A stretch of 64,000 nucleotides of DNA from Rhodococcus sp. IEGM 1381 (GTDB lineage: Bacteria; Actinomycetota; Actinomycetes; Mycobacteriales; Mycobacteriaceae): positions 1-64,000 of the forward strand of contig NZ_JASHKQ010000010.1 of assembly GCF_030056795.1 (NCBI RefSeq), read 5' to 3'. The notes under the pieces are model-generated. The model was not told the origin of the DNA. It saw nothing but the letters and a program-made list of their open reading frames with translations, and did no database searches. Positions 18,792-26,929 of the stretch are shown piece after piece. Within the stretch, counting starts at the first letter, position 1; the number at the start of each line of letters is the position of its first letter. The position numbers were made by a program, and so were the translations under genes.

Positions 18792-19810
18792 CGCGGCGCA
18801 CACCTTCCGGTTTCCTGGCCGATGAGCGGAGTCGTGAGGCCCTGCCCGTCGGGTGTGTCGATTTTGAGCTTTATTCCGCACAGGTAGTAATTGAAGAAGT
18901 TTCCGTAGGCGCCGAGCCGGCTCAATGCGGCGTACGTATCGGGCAACCTCGACGTGATGCTTCCTATCGTCGCCTTCTCCGAATCGAGTTGTACTGCAGT
19001 TCTGTTCAGTTCGACGAGGGTGGTCTCGAGTGGCGGCCTCGCGACCGTCAGCAGGTCTGCAACCGTGGTGGCCGAAGAATCGATGCTAGATAGCGCGGTC
19101 CCCAAAGCAGCACTGTCGGCAGCCAAGCCGGACACCAGGTTCTGGGCGCGGTCCAGCGCTGTGGACACCACCTCTTTCTGGTCGGCCAACGTCGTCAAAG
19201 TCGTATTCAGATTGGTGATCACTTGCCCGATCACGAGGTCTCGGTCGGCAAGTGAGGTGGTCAATGTCGCCGTATGGGCGAGCAGTGATGCAATCGAACC
19301 TCCTTGTCCCTGCAGGGTTGCGACGAGCTCGGCCGTCAAATCGTTGACCTTCGTCGGGTCCACGGCCTCGAACAACGGCTCGAAGCTCCCGATCAATTGA
19401 TCCAAATCCAATGCGGGAGAGGTTCGCTCGACAGGGATGGTCGCGTCCTCGAGTAGGGGATCTGCGTCACCCGCTCCGTCGGTGAGCTCGAGGTACCGGT
19501 CCCCGACGAGATTTTGGTACCGCACTGTTGCAGTGGTGGAGGACGTCACCGTGTAGCCGGCACCGACGTCGATGCCCACGGACGCGTGATCGTTGTCGAC
19601 AATCTTTACGTCACTCACCTTTCCTACTTCGACGCCGGCCACTCGAACGAAGTCACCGCTGCGCAGTCCTGACGCGCTGGTGAAGATCGCGCGGAACGAC
19701 GTGGTGGAGTCGAATCGTATCTGGCCGAAGACCACGACCAAGCCGGCCAGGACTGCGCTCATCAGGACGACGAACACGATCAACTTGGCGACGGTGGATC
19801 CGCGCGTCAT
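18788..19810 (-). CDS. mceB: Mce family protein MceB
   Basis: 340 residues, the usual MceB length. Membrane helix (LIVFVVLMSAVLAGLVVVF), MCE domain (RAIFTSASGLRSGDFVRVA, GVEVGKVSDVKIVDND) and a C-terminus with a conserved-type ending: YGNFFNYYLCGIKLKI, typical of MceB. ATG overlaps mceA by 4 bp. Confidence 0.92.
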   Translation of the reverse strand: MTRGSTVAKLIVFVVLMSAVLAGLVVVFGQIRFDSTTSFRAIFTSASGLRSGDFVRVAGVEVGKVSDVKIVDNDHASVGIDVGAGYTVTSSTTATVRYQNLVGDRYLELTDGAGDADPLLEDATIPVERTSPALDLDQLIGSFEPLFEAVDPTKVNDLTAELVATLQGQGGSIASLLAHTATLTTSLADRDLVIGQVITNLNTTLTTLADQKEVVSTALDRAQNLVSGLAADSAALGTALSSIDSSATTVADLLTVARPPLETTLVELNRTAVQLDSEKATIGSITSRLPDTYAALSRLGAYGNFFNYYLCGIKLKIDTPDGQGLTTPLIGQETGRCAPR

Positions 19811-21012
19811 CGAGTGCCTGCCGGTGTTGCGAGCCCGCCGGGGAGAAAGTCGAGTATGGAACTCGGCGAGAAGACGGGGCCGGTGTTACCTGCTCGGAAC
19901 GGGTTGGATCCGGTGTCGGCAACCACATACGGGGTCGGCACGGCATCGTTCGGCACCATCGGTAGAGCTCCGCACCTCGGACCGCCGGACGCCGCTACGC
20001 GGGGCAAGTCGGACTCGTATGTGTAGGGCGGTATGCCGAACAAGATGGTGCTATTGAGCAACATGGTGCGTCCATTCCCGCCGGACACTTCCTCTGCACC
20101 GACCCGGGCGCGATCTGCACCCTGCAAGAAGCACGTGAACTCTGGTGAATATTGCTCCAGCAGTTCGGTAGTCGGTTTCAGCTCGTGCACGGTGCTCGAA
20201 ATGGCTGCGGCGTTCTCCGACAACACGGCATTGCCCACGTCGGCCATTCCAATGACGCCGAGCAGCACTGCATCGAGTGTTCCCGCCTTGTCGACGAGCG
20301 TTCGTCCGGTCGTAGTGAGATTCTCCAGGTTCGTCAGCAGATCCGGTGCGGCGTCAGCCAGCGTCTCGGTGACCGTCGCTCCTGCTGCGATCTCGCGCTG
20401 CAACGTCGGTACCCTCGGTTCGACGGCTGCCAACAGTGCACTCGTCTCGTCGATGCTCAGTCCCAGATCGTTGCCGCGGCCGCGAACGGCGGTGGCAAGT
20501 GAGGTCAGCGTCGAGTTCAGTTTGTCCGGTTCGACGGCGGCGAGTACCTGCGTGAGGGTCTGGAAAACCGTGTTCACTTCGACTGTGACCGAGGACGAGT
20601 CGATGATTGCGCCGGAGGAGATCGGGACGCTCGACGGATTTGCCGGCTCGGTGAGGGTGACGAACTTGGAGCCGAAGATCGTGGTGGCGGCAATCCGCGC
20701 TTCCACATTTTCCGGAATCGATTGCGCGGCGGCCTTTTCGAGCCGAAGTTCGACGACCGCGCCGCCTGTCACCTGATGGACCGCGTCGACTGTTCCGACT
20801 TCGACTCCGTGGATCTTCACCAGGGCTCCTGGTTGCATGACCAGGCCGCTGCGGTCCGATTGCAGTGTCACCCAGGTCGGTGGATCGACGGCGTCTTTCA
20901 CCCCACCGGTAAAGGCGAAGTAGGTGGCTGCCACGGAGAGCAGAAGTAGGCCCGCCATGACGCCCGCGGCGATGCGGGGAGCGGCCACTGCGTTTCGATG
21001 CCCTGTGGTCAT
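19807..21012 (-). CDS. mceA: Mce family protein MceA
   Basis: 401 residues. Membrane helix (IAAGVMAGLLLLSVAATYFA), MCE domain (SDRSGLVMQPGALVKIHGVE, VGTVDAV), a long coiled region and a tail containing the Cys-bearing segment YSPEFTCFLQG, typical of MceA. The ATG at 21012 lies one base after the yrbEB stop. First of the six Mce subunits. The locus cannot be assigned to a named class such as mce1 or mce4 from sequence alone. Confidence 0.92.
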   Translation of the reverse strand: MTTGHRNAVAAPRIAAGVMAGLLLLSVAATYFAFTGGVKDAVDPPTWVTLQSDRSGLVMQPGALVKIHGVEVGTVDAVHQVTGGAVVELRLEKAAAQSIPENVEARIAATTIFGSKFVTLTEPANPSSVPISSGAIIDSSSVTVEVNTVFQTLTQVLAAVEPDKLNSTLTSLATAVRGRGNDLGLSIDETSALLAAVEPRVPTLQREIAAGATVTETLADAAPDLLTNLENLTTTGRTLVDKAGTLDAVLLGVIGMADVGNAVLSENAAAISSTVHELKPTTELLEQYSPEFTCFLQGADRARVGAEEVSGGNGRTMLLNSTILFGIPPYTYESDLPRVAASGGPRCGALPMVPNDAVPTPYVVADTGSNPFRAGNTGPVFSPSSILDFLPGGLATPAGTR

Positions 21013-21013
21013 G

Positions 21014-21868
21014 TCATCCTGCCAGGTGTACTGATCGCGAGTTACCGTACAGGGCAAGTGAAATCATCAGCGTCACCATGACGACGGTGATGAGCGAGAG
21101 TCGCACTGCGCGTCCTGTTGCGGCACCGACGCCGGCAGGTCCACCCGACGCCGTGTATCCGTAGTAGGTGTGGATGAGCATGACTGCGGCTGCCATCACG
21201 AATACCTGGAGGAACGACCAGAGCACGTCCGAGGGAACAAGGAACGTCGAGAAATAGTGGTCGTAGACACCACCCGATTGTCCGAGTACCGCGACCGTCG
21301 CAATTCTGCTCGCGAGAAACGAGGTAATCAGTGACAGTGAATACAGCGGCAGAACTGCGATCATGCCCGCGAGGATGCGTGTCCCGACCAGATAGGGAAC
21401 CGATTTGATCGCCATCACTTCGAGTGCGTCGATCTCTTCGCTGATGCGCATAGCGCCGAGTTGTGCGGTGGTTCCTGCACCGATGGTCGCCGCCAGTCCT
21501 ATGCCTGCGGTGATGGGTGCCACCACTCTGACGTTGACGTACGCGGCCAGGAATCCGGTGAGCGCGTCGACTCCGATGTTTCCCAGGGAGTCGAATCCCT
21601 GGACGGCGACGGTGGCACCGGCGAACAGAGTGAGGAAACCGAGGACGACGATGCTGCCCCCGACAGCGGCCAGGGCTCCTGTGCCGAGGCTGATTTCGGC
21701 AAGTACACGCAGCGTTTCGGTTCGGTAGTCGCGAGCGGCTTTTCCGGTCGACGCGATGGCTCTCCCGAAGAACAGTGACAACGCGCCGACGTGGTCGATA
21801 CCGTCGAGGAGGCCGCGGTACTGACGGCGCATCCGAACGGTGAACTCGTAACCGGTCACCTCGGTCAC
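21014..21868 (-). CDS. yrbEB: YrbE/MlaE family permease, second subunit
   Basis: 284 residues with a GTG start inside the yrbEA stop (GTGA). It is a MlaE-type integral membrane protein with about five to six hydrophobic segments and the EE-loop motif ISEEIDALEVMAI, the coupling-helix motif that engages the shared MlaF-like ATPase. The ATPase gene is not in this window, which is normal because it is usually encoded elsewhere in these genomes. Forms the inner-membrane channel with yrbEA. Confidence 0.92.
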   Translation of the reverse strand: MTEVTGYEFTVRMRRQYRGLLDGIDHVGALSLFFGRAIASTGKAARDYRTETLRVLAEISLGTGALAAVGGSIVVLGFLTLFAGATVAVQGFDSLGNIGVDALTGFLAAYVNVRVVAPITAGIGLAATIGAGTTAQLGAMRISEEIDALEVMAIKSVPYLVGTRILAGMIAVLPLYSLSLITSFLASRIATVAVLGQSGGVYDHYFSTFLVPSDVLWSFLQVFVMAAAVMLIHTYYGYTASGGPAGVGAATGRAVRLSLITVVMVTLMISLALYGNSRSVHLAG

Positions 21869-22650
21869 CGGTCACTCAGGGCGAGGCCGACCGACGTCAG
21901 CGCCAGATTGACGAGAAACAGTGCGACGAAGGAGAACACGACGGTTTCGTTGACCGCCTCGCCGACGCTCTTGGGGCCGCCGACGACGGACAGGCCGCGG
22001 TAGCAGGCGATCAGCGCAGCAAGCAGACCGAACAACGAGGCTTTGATCTCGGACAGGATGAGCTCCGGAAGCCCGACGAGCAGTGTGATTCCGGAGACGT
22101 AGGCACCAGGTGTGACGTCCTGGAGGTACACCGAGAAGAAGAAGCCGCCGACGAGGCCGATCGTGCAAACCGCGCCGTTCAACAGCGCCGCGATCATGGT
22201 GCAGGCGACGACGCGGGGAACGACGAGCCGATGGATGGGGTCGATTCCCAGCACTTCCATGGCCGCTACCTCTTCACGGATGGTGCGCGATCCCAGATCG
22301 GCGGCGATTGCCGTCGCGGCGGCACCGGCGACGACGAGAACGGTTACCAGCGGCCCTATCTGGGTCACTGCGCCCAGTCCTGCTCCTGCTCCGCTGAGAT
22401 CGCTTGCTCCCAATTCGGACAACAGGGAGTTCAGGGTGAACACGACCAGCACCGTGAACGGAATAGACATCAAGATCGTCGGCAAAAGGGACACTCTGGC
22501 GATGAACCAGCTCTGATCCACAAATTCTCGCCACTGAAAGTCTTTTCGACCCAGAGCAACTGCGGTGTCGAGCGTCATACCGTAGAACTCGCCGACAGAG
22601 GACGTCGCGCTGATCGACGCCCGGACTGCTCGCTGGAGTGGCTGTGTCAC
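21865..22650 (-). CDS. yrbEA: YrbE/MlaE family permease, first subunit
   Basis: 261 residues. MlaE permease with the motif TIREEVAAMEVLGIDPIHRL, and several membrane segments. The start is a GTG at 22650 which overlaps the stop of the multicopper oxidase gene by 4 bp (GTGA); the frame is open further but that part belongs to the oxidase in another frame. This overlap makes the oxidase and importer one translationally coupled operon. Confidence 0.92.
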   Translation of the reverse strand: MTQPLQRAVRASISATSSVGEFYGMTLDTAVALGRKDFQWREFVDQSWFIARVSLLPTILMSIPFTVLVVFTLNSLLSELGASDLSGAGAGLGAVTQIGPLVTVLVVAGAAATAIAADLGSRTIREEVAAMEVLGIDPIHRLVVPRVVACTMIAALLNGAVCTIGLVGGFFFSVYLQDVTPGAYVSGITLLVGLPELILSEIKASLFGLLAALIACYRGLSVVGGPKSVGEAVNETVVFSFVALFLVNLALTSVGLALSDR

Positions 22651-24482
22651 TGCACTATCCGGTACTTGAGCATCATGTCGTGGTCTTCGTGGTCGAGGAG
22701 GTGGCAATGCCAGACGTAGCCCTGCAGATCGCCTGCCGAATGATCCATTCCGTTGTGGACGTCGTGCATGGGACCGTGTTCCGCGCTCGGTTCGGACGCC
22801 GAGGTATCGGCCGGCCGAGCGAAGGTGGCGTCGGGATCGAAACCCAACTCGTCCGCCGTCGGGAAACGAACGATGATGCGTGTGACCGTGCCGCCGTCCA
22901 CCCGTACCGTGTCTTTCCAGCCGGCTTCCCACGGCGCAGGTGGGAAGGCCGGTCCGGCGAGGAAGCCCTCCGGATCGGGTGTCCACTTGATTCCGATGGC
23001 GGGTTGCGGATTCGCCACCTGGTAGTCGACCGTGCGGAGCGGCGTGCGGCTCAGGATTCTGAACGTGACGAGGTGGATGTGGATCGGGTGCGGGTCCGGG
23101 GTGATGTTGACGATGTTCCATTGCTCGACGGTGCCGGGTCGCGGCATCTCGATATCCGGGTCGCTGTAGCGAAGGTTGTTGAGCGACATGATTGCCGGCG
23201 GGTTTCGGAGCGCGTACGGCTGGCTGACGGTGACAGTGCGCACCCTGGTCGGCAGTCGAATCGGCTCGATCGGAGCCGGCCCTGCGCCGCCACGCAGCGA
23301 TGTGGGTACGCCACCGGTGAACCCACGCGCCGAGCCGACGCGAAAACGACAGAGCAGCGGCATCGTCACTGCGCCGATGACTGCGGCTTGAAACGGTGGA
23401 GCCTCGTCGTTTCGTAACTCCACCGTCGCGCCGGCGTCGTATCCGGAGAAGTCCACGAGCAGGTCGTACCTTTCACCTGGAGCCATCCTGATGGACGTGA
23501 CGGGTACCGGCGCATCGAGCAACCCGCCGTCGTTTCCGATGACCCAGAACCGCATATGGTTCTCGAAATGCAAACTCCACACGCTGTACGACGCGGCGTT
23601 GATTATCCGAAAGCGGTACAGACCCCGCGCGACGGTGAGTTCGGGCCAGACGACGCCGTTCACGAGACCGACGTCGCCGACAGCTCCGCCTTCCCATGAG
23701 CCCTCGGGCACGATGCGGGTCGATCGGATGCTCAGGTGACCGTCCTCGCGAAAGATCTTCTCCTGCATGACCAGCGGCATTTCGAATTCGCCTGACGGAA
23801 GTCCGAGGAGATTGTCGGCAAGCCCGGTGTCGAAGCGATCCCGTAACAGGTACATTCCGGCCAGGCCCGCGTAGACGTTGACTCGGGTGATTCCCATCGC
23901 ATGGTCGTGGTACCAGAGTGTTGCGGCTTCCTGACCGTTGGGGAAGTGGTGGACGATGCTCTCGCCGGGGCGTGTGAGCTGCTCGGGGTTTCCGTCGCTC
24001 TCCGGAGGGGTCACGCCGCCGTGCAGGTGCAGCGACATCGGAGTTGCGGTACGAAAGCCTTCGGTGACGCCGTGCAGCGAGGTGTCCATGTCCTGAGCAA
24101 TCGGGTGTATACCCATACGGTTGGAGAAGCGCAGGGTCAGAGGCTCGTCGGCGTGCCCCTCGATGATGGGACCTAGATAGCCGGGCTGCGCGGTGGGGCC
24201 GCAGTGGTACGCGAGTGTCGGCACGTTCGGCAGGTCGGTATGAAACCGGTGCGCGGCGGATACCGCGTCGACCGAAAGACTCGATCCGGAGACCGTCGGG
24301 AGCGTCGGAAGTGCGTCCTGGAACGGCACCATTTTGGGCGAGTGGAAAAGCAGGGGACTCTCGAAAGCGTTGTCGGCAGGCGCAGGGAACGCGCGCGAGC
24401 CCCCGACACCGCCGAGGACGACGGTAGCTGCGCCGACTCCCAGGACGCGAAATGCGTTCCGGCGGGTCATGTTCTGCGTCAT
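22647..24482 (-). CDS. Tat-exported multicopper oxidase, first gene of the mce operon
   Basis: 611 residues. The N-terminus has a twin-arginine signal (MTRRNAFRVLGVGAATVVLG). All four copper motifs are present: HLHGG (about 152-156), WYHDH (about 190-194), HPIHIH (about 465-470) and HCHLLDHEDHDMM (about 592-604) with the axial Met of the type-1 site. It resembles CotA/phenoxazinone-synthase-like laccases that oxidise phenols and aminophenols with O2. A His/Met-rich stretch (EHGPMHDVHNGMDH) just before the last motif may bind extra copper. It should act outside the plasma membrane. Its stop overlaps the yrbEA start, and its promoter carries a 10-bp-arm palindrome. Start ATG 24482 follows GAAAGG. 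Confidence 0.9.
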   Translation of the reverse strand: MTQNMTRRNAFRVLGVGAATVVLGGVGGSRAFPAPADNAFESPLLFHSPKMVPFQDALPTLPTVSGSSLSVDAVSAAHRFHTDLPNVPTLAYHCGPTAQPGYLGPIIEGHADEPLTLRFSNRMGIHPIAQDMDTSLHGVTEGFRTATPMSLHLHGGVTPPESDGNPEQLTRPGESIVHHFPNGQEAATLWYHDHAMGITRVNVYAGLAGMYLLRDRFDTGLADNLLGLPSGEFEMPLVMQEKIFREDGHLSIRSTRIVPEGSWEGGAVGDVGLVNGVVWPELTVARGLYRFRIINAASYSVWSLHFENHMRFWVIGNDGGLLDAPVPVTSIRMAPGERYDLLVDFSGYDAGATVELRNDEAPPFQAAVIGAVTMPLLCRFRVGSARGFTGGVPTSLRGGAGPAPIEPIRLPTRVRTVTVSQPYALRNPPAIMSLNNLRYSDPDIEMPRPGTVEQWNIVNITPDPHPIHIHLVTFRILSRTPLRTVDYQVANPQPAIGIKWTPDPEGFLAGPAFPPAPWEAGWKDTVRVDGGTVTRIIVRFPTADELGFDPDATFARPADTSASEPSAEHGPMHDVHNGMDHSAGDLQGYVWHCHLLDHEDHDMMLKYRIVQ

Positions 24483-24518
24483 CAAGAAGGCCTTTCGAGG
24501 GCGGCGAACGGTGTGACA

Positions 24519-24544
24519 CACACCATACCGCACTGTATGGTGTG
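24519..24544. promoter_or_regulatory. Operator-like palindrome, site 3 (10-bp arms)
   Basis: CACACCATAC at 24519-24528 and GTATGGTGTG at 24535-24544 form a perfect inverted repeat around a 6-bp spacer. The inner CCATAC-N6-GTATGG is identical in half-site and spacing to site 1 at 12883. It sits between the divergent multicopper oxidase/mce operon and the lipase-like gene, 41 bp upstream of the latter, and probably controls both. Confidence 0.78.
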
Positions 24545-24585
24545 GTAAATCTGTTTCGTCGATTCCGCTGATCGAAGGGCTGAAA

Positions 24586-25407
24586 ATGGTGCGTGAGCAC
24601 GTTGGTCGACCGATGCTGCTGGCGATCGCGGTGTCGATGATTTCTTCCTTGTCAATCTTCGTCTCGCCGGCGGCCGCGTCACCAGGAGCATGCACAAGAC
24701 CTACAATCCTCGTGCACGATCTCGCATCGTCGGAGAAGGAATGGGATGGCTGGGTCGAGGAACTGGGCCGTCGAGGGATATGCGCGTTCGCGTTCACGTA
24801 CGGTGCCTCGGTGGCTTCGGTTCTGTTGCAGCGGGCCGACCTCGAGGTGGCGGGCCTGACGTCGATCGAGGACTCGGCAGTCGAGTTGGGTGCATTCGTG
24901 GAATCGGTTCTTGGCCGTACCGGCGCGGAAGACGTGCAGTTACTCGCACACGGTGCGGGCGGGTTGGTAGCCCAGCAGTGGATCGCTCGTTCGAGTTCAA
25001 CGCACGTGCGTTCGCTGGTGACCGTGGGTCCGCTGTGGAACGGTACAGACCTGGCAGGACTCGGGACGGTGGCTGCGTTCAATCGCCGAATCGGGATCTA
25101 CGACACGCTTGCAGCCATGGAAAAGCCTGTCCTCGAACCGATATGCGCGGTGTGTGGGCAGATCATCGCCAACTCGGGATACATGGCCGGCGTGGGTCGC
25201 GATGGTTGGATGTCGCCGGGCGTGCAGTACGTCAATGTCATCTCGCGGTACGACGGGCTGATGACCTCGCCGCTCTCGGCAGCATTGCCTGGTAGCGAGA
25301 GTTTGATCATCCAGGATTTGGACGTGAACGATCGGACGAACCACGCGCAGCTGATGCGGAATCCGCTCGTCCGACAGTTGGCTCTCGATGCCGTTACCGT
25401 CGAATAA
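24586..25407 (+). CDS. Secreted lipase-like alpha/beta-hydrolase lacking the nucleophile Ser
   Basis: 273 residues with a signal peptide (hydrophobic stretch LLAIAVSMISSLSIFVSPAA, cleavage near AAA/SPGA). The mature protein resembles class-2 secreted lipases: PTILVHDLAS after the first strand, a central elbow region, then DGLMTSPLSA and NHAQLMRNPLV carrying the likely His. At the elbow, where the family has G-H-S-x-G, this protein reads AHGAGG (about 121-126), so the serine is replaced by Gly. The protein is probably inactive as an esterase and may bind lipid instead. ATG 24586 follows GAAGGG. Divergent from the mce operon and sharing its operator. Confidence 0.8.
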   Translation: MVREHVGRPMLLAIAVSMISSLSIFVSPAAASPGACTRPTILVHDLASSEKEWDGWVEELGRRGICAFAFTYGASVASVLLQRADLEVAGLTSIEDSAVELGAFVESVLGRTGAEDVQLLAHGAGGLVAQQWIARSSSTHVRSLVTVGPLWNGTDLAGLGTVAAFNRRIGIYDTLAAMEKPVLEPICAVCGQIIANSGYMAGVGRDGWMSPGVQYVNVISRYDGLMTSPLSAALPGSESLIIQDLDVNDRTNHAQLMRNPLVRQLALDAVTVE

Positions 25408-25415
25408 CGGTCTCG

Positions 25416-25427
25416 GATCGTACGATC
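25416..25427. promoter_or_regulatory. Palindrome upstream of the TetR gene
   Basis: GATCGTACGATC is a perfect 12-bp palindrome just after the lipase-like stop and 41 bp before the TetR start. It contains GTAC like the centre-flanking part of the mce operators but has no 6-bp spacer, so it may be an autoregulatory site or chance. Confidence 0.4.
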
Positions 25428-25468
25428 AGTGGGCGGCACGCCGCACGAACAGTGAGGAGTTGGATCTG

Positions 25469-26101
25469 ATGGCAGGCACCCCCAAGGCGGCAGCGCCTCG
25501 CCGCACACCGGCGAAGAAAGCGGCCGGAACGAAATCAGGTGCCAAGAATGGGGTGCGTCGTACAACGCGGCTGTCCGTCGATGACTGGATCGACGCTTCA
25601 TTCGATCTCATGGCGACCGACGGAGTATCCGGCGTCAAGATCACCACGCTATGTGAACGTCTGGACGTCACGAAAGGCAGCTTCTACTGGCACTTCGCGG
25701 ATATCGACCAGCTCATGGAGGCGATCGCGGACAAATGGTGCGACGGTCAAAACGACACGCTGCGGGGGCTGAAAGGTCTGGAGGCCATCGAGGTCGAGCA
25801 GCGGCTGAACATCATGGCGGAGCTGTTGATCGACCATCGAACGTTCGCGGTCGAGTCCGCTGTTCGCGACTGGGCTCGAAATTACGAGAAGATCGCGGAT
25901 GCGGTGCGCAACCTCGACAATCGAATATTCGACGTGGTGCATCGCTCGTTGCTCGATCTCGAGTTCGAACCCGATGACGCACGCCTGCGGGCGGGAATTT
26001 TGGTGTACTCGGGGATCGGATTCGTGCACGCCCGAGGCAGCCTACCCACGCCGACTGTGGACGAAGTTCAGGCCATGTTCAGGCTGCTCACGACCCACTG
26101 A
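25469..26101 (+). CDS. TetR family regulator, candidate regulator of the mce island
   Basis: 210 residues. After a ~30-residue Lys/Ala/Pro-rich tail (TPAKKAAGTKSGAKNG) comes a TetR helix-turn-helix (SVDDWIDASFDLMATDGVSG, then LCERLDVTKGSFYWHFADID) and an all-helical ligand domain. The ATG at 25469 is nine bases after GAGGAG; the frame is open 27 codons further. The basic tail resembles histone-like DNA-binding tails and could add non-specific affinity. It lies next to the lipase-like gene, 0.9 kb from operator site 3, and is the only regulator inside the island, so it is the best candidate to bind CCRTAC-N6-GTAYGG. The ligand is unknown. Confidence 0.88.
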   Translation: MAGTPKAAAPRRTPAKKAAGTKSGAKNGVRRTTRLSVDDWIDASFDLMATDGVSGVKITTLCERLDVTKGSFYWHFADIDQLMEAIADKWCDGQNDTLRGLKGLEAIEVEQRLNIMAELLIDHRTFAVESAVRDWARNYEKIADAVRNLDNRIFDVVHRSLLDLEFEPDDARLRAGILVYSGIGFVHARGSLPTPTVDEVQAMFRLLTTH

Positions 26102-26914
26102 GTGTCATGCTCCTTGAAACCGACTGCGTCGTAGAATTCCGACTTGTGTAACGAGAAGTGAGGGATCGGACAAGAAGAACTGGACGCAGTCACCCTAACT
26201 TCCTACTTGTGTGAATTGTGTGTTCGGTCAGACCGCCGCACGCCCAGGGGTCGCGGCAGTCCCCGAGACGAAGAGCGAATTTCGTGCGTTGGTCGATGAT
26301 CTTGTTCCTCTTTGGTTTCGTACAGGATGATGTCTTCTCGTATATGGAGGTCGTCGATCGTGGCGGACCCGGCGTTGTGGGCGATGCCGATTCTCAACTA
26401 AGTGGATGCTGATGTTCAGGGTTGGACCGGTGCGCACGCAGCGCGGCGAAGCGGGCACCACTGTAAAGTTCGACTAGCTGGCGTGCGTCGTTGCGGTGCA
26501 GCCAAATCCCGATCGCGGGCGTGGATCTGCCCCGGGCACCAAATGCGCGAGCGTCGCGATCGGCCCATCCCAGAAGCCTGTCCGCGACATGGCAGCGGGT
26601 GATGTCGATCGAGGGACTTGGTTGGATACCCGATAGGCAGGGCCCCGAGTCGCAGAGTCACGAGAGGCCTCGGCCACGGCATACACCATCCCCAGATTCG
26701 ACCGAGCCGGTAGCATTTACGCACGTCATCCGCCTCACCCGAGGCAGATCAAACAGCCAATACCCGACTTTGTCGAGCTGCCGAGCCGTCGGACTTCGAA
26801 CCGCCCAGTGCCGTTACCGTGCCGGTCCGTGACCGTTCACGACTGTCCGGCACGGACCGATCGTCGGTGGCTCGGTGTCACGAGAGTGTCGCAAGTGGGA
26901 ACGGTTGGGCAGGG
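26102..26914. other. Intergenic stretch without a supported gene
   Basis: About 810 bp between the TetR gene and the IS3-type element. A short minus-strand run around 26400-26520 reads HRNDARQLVELYSGARFAAL and then stops; it looks protein-like, but upstream the frame is broken, so at most it is the tail of a decayed gene. No RNA gene or repeat was recognised. Confidence 0.4.
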
Positions 26915-26929
26915 TGAAGCACCCCAGGT

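Noticed and set aside
26416-26724. Possible minus-strand gene in the gap before the IS element
   Set aside because: A short protein-like run (HRNDARQLVELYSGARFAAL) exists, but upstream frames are broken; too little to call a gene or family.
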